A stretch of DNA of 6,383 nucleotides, from NCBI GenBank assembly GCA_021779635.1, contig JAJYAH010000419.1, positions 1 through 6,383 of the forward strand, in the 5' to 3' direction. Both the position numbers and the translations under genes were made by a program. Below the pieces are notes generated by a model, which did no database searches, was not told the origin of the DNA, and saw only the letters and a list, made by a program, of their open reading frames with translations. Shown piece by piece: positions 1 through 6,383 of the stretch. Each line of letters begins with the position of its first letter. Within the stretch, counting starts at the first letter, position 1. The stretch is from Pseudomonadota bacterium. GTDB taxonomy: Bacteria; Pseudomonadota; Alphaproteobacteria; Rhizobiales; Xanthobacteraceae.

Positions 1-2392
1 AGGCGCCGAACAGCCGCGCGCGCGTGGCGCCCAGGGTCTTGAGAATGACGGCATCGTAGACCCGATGGCGATGGCCGGCCGCGAGCGCCCCGCCGAGCAC
101 CAGTACCGCAGAAATCAACGTGACCGCGCTGGCGCCGCGGATCGCCAGCACCAGGTTGGTGACCACGGTGCCGATGGTGTCCAGCGCCTCGCGGACCCGC
201 ACGCTCGTCACCATCGGGAATGCATCGGCTACCGACTTGATGATCCGGGCGTCGCCGCTGGGGTCCGGGTGGGTTTCGGTCAGCGTCGCGACATGGGTAT
301 GCGGCGCGCCCTTGAAGGCGTTGGGGGAAAACACCAGGACGAAGTTCATGCCGAGGCTCTGCCAATCCACTGTGCGCATGTTGCTGATGGTGGCCGGGAT
401 ATCGCGGCCAAGCACATTGACGACGATCTCGTCGCCGATCTTGAGGTTGAGCCCGTCGGCGATCTTCTTCTCGATCGATACCAGCGGCGGCCCGTCATAA
501 TTCGCATCCCACCATTTGCCCTCGACGATCTTCGAGCCTTTGGGGATTTCGCTGGCGGAGGTCAGGCCGCGGTCGCTTTGCAACACCCATTCGGCGTCGG
601 TCGAAGGCTTGAGGTCTTCCGCCTTGACCCCGCGGGCGGCGACGATGCGTCCGCGCAGCATCGCCACGTCCTCGACGGTCGATTGCGGCGTGGTGGTTTT
701 GAGGAACGCGGCAAAGCGGTCGGCTTCGGTGCTTGGAATATCGATGAAATAGAATGACGGCGCGCGGTCGGGCAGCGCGGCCAGGAATTGCCGCCGCAGA
801 TTGCCGTCGATCTGCGTAATCGTGACCAGCACGGCCAGACCGAGGCCAAGCGACATCACCACCGATGGGGTCAATGCTCCGGGCCGATGAATGTTCGCGA
901 TCGCCAGCCGCAGCATGGTGATGCGGGTACGCGGCAGGCGGCGCGCCAGCGCCATCAGGATGGCGGCGATGCCGCGCAACAGCGCAAACACCACGATCGA
1001 GGAAGCGACGAACACCGCCGCGACCCGCTTGTCGTAGGCGAGCCCGATCGCCACCGCCACCAGCAGCGCGATCACCGCGGCCATCAAGGCGAGATAGCGC
1101 CAGCGCGGGCGGTGCCATTCGCTGGTCACCGCCTCGCGAAACAAGGCCGCCACCGGTACGTCATGCACCCGGCCGAGCGGCCATAGTCCGAAGGCAAGTG
1201 CGGTCAACAAGCCATAGACGAACGACAGCACCAGCGCATCGGGATGCAGCGCGGGTACCACCGGCAGCGGCAGCAGCTTGCCGAACACACCGGTGATGAT
1301 GAACGGCAGCGCCGCGCCGGCAGCAAGCCCGATCACCGAGCCGACCACGGCGAGCACGATCACTTGTGTGAGATAGATGGTGAAGACGTCGCCGCCGGTG
1401 GCGCCCAGCGCTTTGAACGACGCGATCACGTCGCGCCGGCGATCGATGTGGCTTTTGACGGCGTTGGCGACGCCGACGCCGCCGACCAGCAGTGCGGCAA
1501 GGCCGACCAGCGTGAGGAATTGGGTGAAACGGTTGATGGTGCGTTCGAGCTGCGGCGAAGCATTGTCGCGGGAGCGGATTTCCCAGCCGGCCTGCGGCAA
1601 CGCATTTCTCGCATCGCTGACCAGCGCAGTCACCGCGCGATCGTTGGCCGCGCGGTCCGGCAGCTTCACCCGGTAGATCCAGTGCACCAGGCTGCCGGGT
1701 TGCAACAACCCGGTCGCACGCAAGCCGGCATCGCTGACCAGGAACCGGGGGCCCAAGCCGACCCCGCCGGCAAGCTTGTCGGGTTCGGCGTCGATGACGC
1801 TGCGAATTTGAAAGCTCGCATTGCCGATGGTAACGCGGTCGCCGATCTTGAGATCGAGCCGCGCCAGCAGGGTCGAATCAGCCGCCGCACCGAACACGGC
1901 GCCCGTATCGCGTTGAGAATAGCCTCGTTGCGGATCGCCTTGTCGGGCAGGGTTTTGGCTCTCGGCCAGCAGATCGGCCGCCGCCATCGTCGGATCGAGC
2001 GTCAATGCGCCGAGCATGGGGTAGGTGCTGTCCACCGCCTTGAGCTCGACCAGAGCGAGCCGGCCATCGCCAGTGCGGGCCATGGCGCGCAGCGTCGCCG
2101 CTACCGATACTTCGCCGCGGGAACGGAGAAACGCAATTTCCTCCGGCTTGGCTTCGCGCTGCATCAGGGAGAAGGCGGCGTCTCCGCCGAGCAGCGTACG
2201 GCCTTCGCGCGCCAGTCCCTCGCTGAGGCTGGCCGCGACCGAGCCGACGCCGGCAATCGACATTACGCCGAGCGCGATGCAGGCAATGAAAACGTAAAAG
2301 CCGCGCAAACCCCCGCGCAGTTCGCGCAACGCATAGCGCAGCGCAAGCGATGCCGTGCGATTGCCAGGGACCGGTTCGGCGATCAGCGTCAT
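1..2392 (-). CDS. ybbP: YbbP-type FtsX-family ABC transporter permease, C-terminus cut by window edge
   Basis: Inner-membrane permease of an FtsX/MacB-type ABC transporter, probably acting on lipids or envelope material rather than as a classical importer; its substrate is not known. 797 codons are visible without a stop. Hydrophobic segments fit two repeated FtsX units: TM1 about residues 31-51, a large extracytoplasmic domain, then TMs about 288-310, 336-370 and 384-406; a second unit with segments about 432-481 and 506-530, another extracytoplasmic domain, and a TM about 745-767. The visible end carries the FtsX-like stretch LKTLGATRARLFG, so only the last one or two TM segments should be missing (family length about 850). 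The ATG at 2392-2390 overlaps the ybbA stop as ATGA, implying translational coupling. Residues about 144-163 have atypical codon use (see findings). Family assignment is firm; the exact substrate is unknown. Confidence 0.93.
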   Translation of the reverse strand, partial: MTLIAEPVPGNRTASLALRYALRELRGGLRGFYVFIACIALGVMSIAGVGSVAASLSEGLAREGRTLLGGDAAFSLMQREAKPEEIAFLRSRGEVSVAATLRAMARTGDGRLALVELKAVDSTYPMLGALTLDPTMAAADLLAESQNPARQGDPQRGYSQRDTGAVFGAAADSTLLARLDLKIGDRVTIGNASFQIRSVIDAEPDKLAGGVGLGPRFLVSDAGLRATGLLQPGSLVHWIYRVKLPDRAANDRAVTALVSDARNALPQAGWEIRSRDNASPQLERTINRFTQFLTLVGLAALLVGGVGVANAVKSHIDRRRDVIASFKALGATGGDVFTIYLTQVIVLAVVGSVIGLAAGAALPFIITGVFGKLLPLPVVPALHPDALVLSFVYGLLTALAFGLWPLGRVHDVPVAALFREAVTSEWHRPRWRYLALMAAVIALLVAVAIGLAYDKRVAAVFVASSIVVFALLRGIAAILMALARRLPRTRITMLRLAIANIHRPGALTPSVVMSLGLGLAVLVTITQIDGNLRRQFLAALPDRAPSFYFIDIPSTEADRFAAFLKTTTPQSTVEDVAMLRGRIVAARGVKAEDLKPSTDAEWVLQSDRGLTSASEIPKGSKIVEGKWWDANYDGPPLVSIEKKIADGLNLKIGDEIVVNVLGRDIPATISNMRTVDWQSLGMNFVLVFSPNAFKGAPHTHVATLTETHPDPSGDARIIKSVADAFPMVTSVRVREALDTIGTVVTNLVLAIRGASAVTLISAVLVLGGALAAGHRHRVYDAVILKTLGATRARLFGA

Positions 2393-3123
2393 GGTGCGGT
2401 GATGCGATCCGCCGACTGGCCATCGATCCGGCCCGAGCGCAGCCGCACCACGCGATCGCAGCGTTGCGCCAGCGACGTGTCGTGGGTCACCAGCACCAGC
2501 GTCATGCCGCGCTCGGCGTGTTTGGTGAACAAGAGATCGACGATCTGCTTGCCGGTGGCTTCGTCGAGATTTCCGGTGGGCTCGTCCGCCACCAGGATGG
2601 CGGGATCGGGCGCCAGCGCGCGGGCGAGGGCGACGCGCTGCTGCTCTCCGCCGGACAATTGCGTGGGGTAGTGCTGCAAGCGGTCGCCGAGGCCGACCGA
2701 TGTCAATTCCTGCGCCGCGCGCCGCGATGCATCGGGATTGCCGGCCAGTTCGAGCGGCACCGCGACATTTTCCAGCGCCGTCATGGTCGGGATCAGGTGG
2801 AACGACTGGAACACGATGCCGACCTGGCGGCCGCGAAAGCGCGCCAGCGCATCCTCGTCGAGGGCATTGAAAGGGGTGCCGTTGACCACCACTTCTCCGC
2901 TGTCGGGACGCTCCAGTCCCGCCATCACCATCAGCAAGGTGGATTTGCCCGAGCCTGACGGTCCGATCAGGCCGATCGCCTCCCCCGACGCCACGCGCAG
3001 GCTGATATCCTTGAGGATGTGAACGCGGGCGGCGCCCGCGCCGAGCGAGAGGTTGACGTTCGAGATGGCGATGCTGTCCGGCTCAAGGCCGGCCAATGAC
3101 GAGGGTTCGATGAGACTGTCCAT
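2389..3123 (-). CDS. ybbA: YbbA-type ABC transporter ATP-binding protein (LolD/MacB-like)
   Basis: Cytoplasmic ATPase that powers the YbbP permease encoded directly downstream. In the 244-residue product the full ABC set is visible: Walker A GPSGSGKST (54-62), Q-loop Gln106 in VFQSFHL, signature LSGGE (156-160), Walker B ILVADE (176-181) followed by PTGNLD, and H-loop His214 in VTHD. The PTGNLD sequence and compact size are typical of the LolD/MacB/FtsE group that pairs with FtsX-like permeases. The frame stays open upstream to 3288, but I chose the ATG at 3123-3121 (MDSLIEPSS) because the upstream part is low-complexity, looks non-coding and lies opposite the tesA signal peptide. No strong Shine-Dalgarno precedes this ATG. 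Its stop (TGA, 2391-2389) overlaps the ybbP start. Divergent from tesA, as in E. coli. The orthology to YbbA rather than LolD rests mainly on this context. Confidence 0.93.
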   Translation of the reverse strand: MDSLIEPSSLAGLEPDSIAISNVNLSLGAGAARVHILKDISLRVASGEAIGLIGPSGSGKSTLLMVMAGLERPDSGEVVVNGTPFNALDEDALARFRGRQVGIVFQSFHLIPTMTALENVAVPLELAGNPDASRRAAQELTSVGLGDRLQHYPTQLSGGEQQRVALARALAPDPAILVADEPTGNLDEATGKQIVDLLFTKHAERGMTLVLVTHDTSLAQRCDRVVRLRSGRIDGQSADRITAP

Positions 3124-3847
3124 GGCTCGGTCATATGGCACTTCTGCCGCCCCGGTCGAGGGGCAGCGGCGGATGTTCGTGCACATGCTCGTGTGGGGCC
3201 TGCTATTTTTGGGCCTCGCCGGGGAACTGGCGGTCGCGCCACCGGCCGGGGCGCAAACGCCCGAGGGCCACGGCGCGAAGCCGATCAAGATGGTTGTGCT
3301 GGGCGATTCGCTAACCGCTGGCTATGGACTGCCGGGGCCGGCCGCCTTCCCGGCGCAGCTCCAAAAAACGTTGAAATCCAACGGGATAGATGTAGACATG
3401 ATCAACGCCGGGGTCTCCGGCGATACCAGTTCCGGCGGCCGTGACCGGCTCGACTGGTCGGTGCCCGAAGGGACCGAGGCCGTCATCGTTGAGCTTGGCG
3501 CCAACGACGCCTTGCGCGGCATCGATCCCGAGGTTACCCGTGAAGCGCTTTCGGATATCTTGACCCGCCTGAAGGCGCGCAAGATCGCGGTTCTGCTGTG
3601 CGGAATGGTCGCGCCGCCGAATAACGGCAGCGATTATGCCGCCCGCTTCAACACCATCTATCCGGATCTTGCGAAATCGTTCGGGGTGCCGCTGTATCCG
3701 TTTTTCCTCGAAGGTGTCGCGACCGACGCCAAGCTCAACCAGGCGGACGGCTTGCATCCGACGGCGGAGGGAGTCGACGTGATCGTGAAAAAAATGTTGC
3801 CCACGGTGGAGGCATTTCTTGGCGCGTTATCCGGGCAACGGAGTTGA
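3122..3847 (+). CDS. tesA: TesA-type GDSL esterase / lysophospholipase L1 / arylesterase, exported
   Basis: SGNH/GDSL hydrolase that cleaves ester or thioester bonds of acyl substrates; homologues are called arylesterase, thioesterase I or lysophospholipase L1. Numbered from 3122 (241 residues), the catalytic blocks are: block I GDSLTAGYG with nucleophile Ser63; block II NAGVSGDTS with oxyanion Gly100; block III GAND with Asn128; block V DGLHP with Asp209 and His212. All catalytic residues are present. A signal peptide is visible: basic RR, a hydrophobic run MLVWGLLFLGLAG, then an AGAQ-like cleavage region, so the enzyme should be periplasmic. The start is uncertain: 3122 keeps the RR of the n-region; 3110 has GAGGG only 4 bases upstream; 3173 has GAGGGG (3158-3163) at 9 bases and gives about 224 residues, but loses the positive charges. 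The first two choices overlap the ybbA start. No clear terminator follows. Confidence 0.92.
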   Translation: MARSYGTSAAPVEGQRRMFVHMLVWGLLFLGLAGELAVAPPAGAQTPEGHGAKPIKMVVLGDSLTAGYGLPGPAAFPAQLQKTLKSNGIDVDMINAGVSGDTSSGGRDRLDWSVPEGTEAVIVELGANDALRGIDPEVTREALSDILTRLKARKIAVLLCGMVAPPNNGSDYAARFNTIYPDLAKSFGVPLYPFFLEGVATDAKLNQADGLHPTAEGVDVIVKKMLPTVEAFLGALSGQRS

Positions 3848-4046
3848 AAAAAGGGCAGCGATAACCCTAACACGGTGTTTTCCCGGCGCTGTCGTTGTTC
3901 GAAAGTCGCGGATGCTTCGCAGAGTCACATAAGTACGGTAGAAATCAGCATCGGTGATTCGTTGCCGGGTTTGTTACAGGGCATGATCTTTCCCGAAAAC
4001 CGGTGTCCACTTTTCGGGATCAGGCCTCAGCATCGGGAGTCTTGCG
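3848..4046. other. intergenic region between tesA and thpR
   Basis: 199 bases without a convincing gene. It holds the palindromic repeat listed separately (3984-4022). Just after tesA, GGCAGCG (from about 3853) and CGCTGTC (about 3889-3895) can form a long-looped stem with one G-U pair followed by GTTGTT, but it lacks a proper U-tract, so I do not call a terminator. A GGGAG Shine-Dalgarno (4035-4039) serves thpR. No promoter could be assigned with confidence. Confidence 0.6.
3984..4022. repeat. rhizobial-type intergenic palindromic repeat
   Basis: CCCGAAAA (3992-3999) pairs with TTTTCGGG (4011-4018) around an 11-base loop. TGAT (3984-3987) pairs with ATCA (4019-4022) as an outer stem, leaving CTTT (3988-3991) as a one-sided bulge. 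I recognise this wording (GATCTTTCCCGAAAA, then GTGTCCACTTTTCGGGATCA) as a repeat scattered between genes in Bradyrhizobium and relatives. It ends 24 bases before the thpR ATG, so it lies in the probable thpR leader. There is no U-tract, so a terminator role is not supported. Confidence 0.75.
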
Positions 4047-4583
4047 ATGCCGCGTTTGTTTACTGGACTGGAAATTCCGGCCGAGATCGGCCAGACGCTT
4101 TCCAATATGCGTGGCGGCCTGCCGGGCGCGCGCTGGATCGACCCCGAAAATTATCACGTCACCTTGCGCTTCATCGGCGATATCGACTGCGGCGCGGCGA
4201 ATGAAATCGCCTCGCTGCTGGTTCGGGTCAATCGCAAGCCGTTCGAGGTGGCCCTGCAGGGCTTGTCGAGCTTCGGCGGAAAAAAGCCGCGCGCGGTGGT
4301 GGCCCAGGTGGTGCCGAGCCGGCCGCTGATCGAGTTACAGGCAGAACTCGAACGCCTGATGCAGCGCATCGGGCTCGACCCCGAGGGTCGGAAATTCACC
4401 CCGCATGTGACGCTGGCGCGGCTGCGCGACGCCTCCAATCAGGATGTCGCGGACTACCTGTCGGTGCGCGGCTATTTTCCGACCCGGGTGTTCACGGCCT
4501 CGCGGTTCGTGCTGTTCTCGTCCCGGGCCTCCACCGGCGGCGGGCCCTACGTGGTCGAGGATTCCTACGCGCTGAGCGCGTGA
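4047..4583 (+). CDS. thpR: RNA 2',3'-cyclic phosphodiesterase (ThpR/LigT, 2H superfamily)
   Basis: Cytoplasmic enzyme that opens 2',3'-cyclic phosphate RNA ends to a 2'-phosphate; the family was first described as a 2'-5' RNA ligase of tRNA halves. The 178-residue length is normal. Both hallmark H-x-T motifs of the 2H phosphoesterase fold are intact: HVTL at 37-40 (His37, Thr39) and HVTL at 120-123 (His120, Thr122), the latter in the family-typical context FTPHVTLAR. The N-terminus MPRLFTGLEIP and the end (FVLFSSR...GGPYVVEDSYAL) also match the family. The ATG at 4047 is preceded by GGGAG at 4035-4039 with 7 bases spacing. It is separated by repeat-bearing gaps on both sides, so it is probably transcribed on its own or by read-through. 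In vivo role is poorly defined in bacteria. Confidence 0.95.
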   Translation: MPRLFTGLEIPAEIGQTLSNMRGGLPGARWIDPENYHVTLRFIGDIDCGAANEIASLLVRVNRKPFEVALQGLSSFGGKKPRAVVAQVVPSRPLIELQAELERLMQRIGLDPEGRKFTPHVTLARLRDASNQDVADYLSVRGYFPTRVFTASRFVLFSSRASTGGGPYVVEDSYALSA

Positions 4584-4765
4584 CCTTCACCTCTCCCGCT
4601 TGCCAGGGGGTACGGCGCTCGAGTGATTCTCGGAATTTGCCTCGAAAGTGCCCCTCACCCCCAACCCTCTCCCCGTAAGAACGGGGCGGGGGACAAAAAA
4701 GCGCATAGCCCCTGCACCAATTCGCGGCTTGCATTTTTTGCGGCGTTAGGGCCGTAAGATGCGTC
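4584..4765. other. intergenic region between thpR and zapE
   Basis: 182 bases without a gene. The first two-thirds is C-rich repeat material (separate entry). The remaining part before zapE is less GC-rich and contains TTGCAT at 4729-4734 and TAAGAT at 4755-4760, but their 20-base spacing is too long for a credible sigma-70 promoter. The zapE start has only a weak Shine-Dalgarno (TAAGA, 4755-4759). Confidence 0.5.
4590..4692. repeat. C-rich intergenic repeat with CCCCGT/ACGGGG hairpin, degenerate
   Basis: Two pieces of wording common between genes in Bradyrhizobium-type genomes are visible: CCTCTCCCGCTTGC from about 4590, and CCCCTCACCCCCAACCCTCT then CCCCGT from about 4651. The second ends in a clean hairpin, CCCCGT (4671-4676), loop AAGA, ACGGGG (4681-4686). 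The expected matching right arm (GAGAGGG-like) after the hairpin is altered to CGGGGGAC, and the first piece lacks a clean GCGGGAGAGG arm, so the element looks decayed. The A-run at 4695-4700 follows on the plus strand, so this is not a plus-strand terminator. Confidence 0.6.
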
Positions 4766-5947
4766 ATGTTGTTCACCCCGCCCGCCTCGTTCCACGCCCA
4801 TTATCAGGCCCTCGTCTCCTCTGGCGCAATTGAGCCCGACGCCGCGCAGGCGCGTGCCGCGGAGGCTTTCGCCGCCCTCGAGCGGCGGCTCGCGAGCTAC
4901 AGGCCGGTGCGCAAGCAGGGTCTGTTCGGCCGGCTGTTTGCGGACAAGGACGAGGTGCCGCCGCGCGGTCTCTATGTTCATGGCGAGGTCGGGCGCGGCA
5001 AGACCATGCTGATGGACATGTTTTTCCAGCAAAGCCCGGTCGAGCACAAACGCCGGGCGCATTTCCACGAATTCATGGCCGACGTGCACGAACGGATTCA
5101 TGGCTTTCGTCAGGATATCGCGCGCGGCGAGATCGCCGATGGCGATGTGATCGCGCTCACCGCCACGTCGATTTTCGACCAGGCCTGGCTTTTGTGTTTT
5201 GATGAATTTCATGTCACCGATATCGCGGACGCGATGATCCTCGGACGGCTGTTCGCCAAGCTGTTCGAACTCGGCACCGTGGTGGTGGCGACGTCCAACG
5301 TCGCGCCCGACGATCTCTACAAGGGCGGTCTGAACCGGGCGTTGTTCTTGCCGTTCATCGCGCAGATCTCCGATCACATGGATGTGCTGCGGCTCGATGC
5401 GCGCACCGACTTCCGGCTGGAGAAGCTGGCGGGCGTGAAAGTGTGGCTGGTGCCGGCGGATACGGCCGCCGCTGCCGCCCTCGACAGGGCATGGGTCAAG
5501 ATGACCGGCAACGCGCTCTGCCAGTCGCGCGATATCCCGATCAAGGGCCGCGTTCTGCGCGTGCCGTGCTCGGCGCACGGCGTGGCGCGATTTTCGTTCG
5601 CCGATATTTGTGAAAAACCGCTCGCCGCATCGGATTACCTGCGGTTCGCGCATGACTATCACACGATTCTGATCGATCGCATTCCGGTCATGGATTATGC
5701 CGAGCGCAACGCCGCCAAGCGGTTCATCGCCCTGATCGATACGCTCTATGACAATGCCGTGAAGCTGATGGCGTCGGCGGAGGCCGATCCGGTGTCGCTG
5801 TATCGCGGGACCGAGGGCTACGAGGCGAACGAGTTCAAGCGTACGTCGTCGCGGCTGATCGAGATGAGTTCGGAATCCTACCTGGCGCGACCCCACGGCC
5901 ACAAGGATTCCGCGGCAAGCGGCTCCAGCACGGGGTTGGTCGAGACA

Positions 5948-5950
<3 letters not shown>
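4766..5950 (+). CDS. zapE: cell division protein ZapE / AFG1-family P-loop ATPase
   Basis: ATPase of the AFG1/ZapE family. In E. coli ZapE associates with the division ring and affects FtsZ; mitochondrial AFG1/LACE1 acts in protein quality control. The 394-residue product shows Walker A GEVGRGKT (73-80) in GLYVHGEVGRGKTMLMDMFF, Walker B LLCFDE (142-147) in WLLCFDEFHVTDIADAMILG, a sensor-like TSN (176-178), and the family block DDLYKGGLNRALFLPFI (about 182-198). No membrane segment is seen. The ATG at 4766 gives the family-typical start (MLFTPPASFHAHYQALVSSG); ribosome binding is weak. The last residues (about 375-394, Ser/Gly/Ala-rich) look poorly conserved, and the stop codon TGA (5948-5950) is the first triplet of a repeat hairpin. 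It lies upstream of mdh, an arrangement I recognise from Bradyrhizobium relatives. The family is clear; a division role in this organism is inferred. Confidence 0.96.

Positions 5951-6383
<433 letters not shown>

Noticed and set aside
1244..2671. Long plus-strand open frame (475 codons) opposite ybbP and ybbA
   Set aside because: Its product is Arg/Gln/Asp/His-rich with no recognisable domain, and it lies antisense to clear ABC transporter genes. High GC makes such stop-free shadows common.
3053..3121. tesA starting at 3053
   Set aside because: It would extend deep over the ybbA 5' coding sequence, and the added residues are not signal-peptide-like; 3110, 3122 or 3173 are better.
2393..3288. 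Longer ybbA starting at 3288
   Set aside because: The extra 55 residues are Pro/Ala/Ser-rich, precede the usual ATPase start, and lie antisense to the TesA signal peptide.
3851..3901. Rho-independent terminator after tesA
   Set aside because: Only a long-looped, G-U-containing stem (GGCAGCG/CGCTGTC) and a tiny AACA/TGTT stem are present, with no proper U-tract.
4671..4700. CCCCGT/ACGGGG hairpin as a terminator
   Set aside because: The run after it on the plus strand is A, not T, and on the minus strand the T-run comes before the hairpin. It fits a dispersed repeat better.
4729..4760. Promoter for zapE (TTGCAT ... TAAGAT)
   Set aside because: The 20-base spacing and poor -10 match make it no better than chance.

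Overview
This window is GC-rich (roughly two-thirds G+C by eye) with strongly GC-biased third codon positions. The proteins, the gene order ending in zapE followed by mdh, and the intergenic repeat families point to an alphaproteobacterium of the Bradyrhizobium / Rhodopseudomonas / Nitrobacter group (Nitrobacteraceae). This placement comes from recognition of sequence style, not from a search.

Layout. Bases 1-3123 (minus strand) hold a two-gene ABC transporter operon: ybbA (ATPase), then ybbP (FtsX-type permease). The two are joined by an ATGA stop/start overlap, and ybbP runs off the left edge. Reading away from ybbA on the plus strand is tesA (about 3122-3847), a secreted GDSL hydrolase of the TesA/lysophospholipase L1 type. 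The tesA<>ybbA-ybbP divergent pairing also occurs in E. coli and gave the transporter its COG name ('involved in lysophospholipase L1 biosynthesis'). The starts of the two divergent units abut or overlap. After a 199-base gap with a palindromic repeat comes thpR (4047-4583), an RNA 2',3'-cyclic phosphodiesterase of the 2H superfamily. A 182-base repeat-bearing gap leads to zapE (4766-5950), an AFG1-family P-loop ATPase. A 183-base gap with a third repeat and a pyrimidine-rich leader leads to mdh (6134-end), malate dehydrogenase, cut by the right edge.

How the genes work together. The YbbAP transporter and TesA are probably one envelope/lipid-related module. ThpR (RNA end processing), ZapE (a membrane- or division-associated ATPase) and Mdh (TCA cycle) are housekeeping genes with no obvious joint pathway. 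In this bacterial group mdh is usually followed by suc genes, which would lie beyond the right edge.

I do not see a new biological system here: no CRISPR array, defence island, phage, transposase or unknown gene cluster. The observations most worth a second look are: the last seven bases equal the start of the common Illumina adapter exactly where mdh leaves the conserved family sequence; a roughly 60-base stretch of ybbP whose codon use fits a neighbouring frame better; a small hairpin that could cover the mdh ribosome binding site; and an intergenic repeat that supplies the zapE stop codon.
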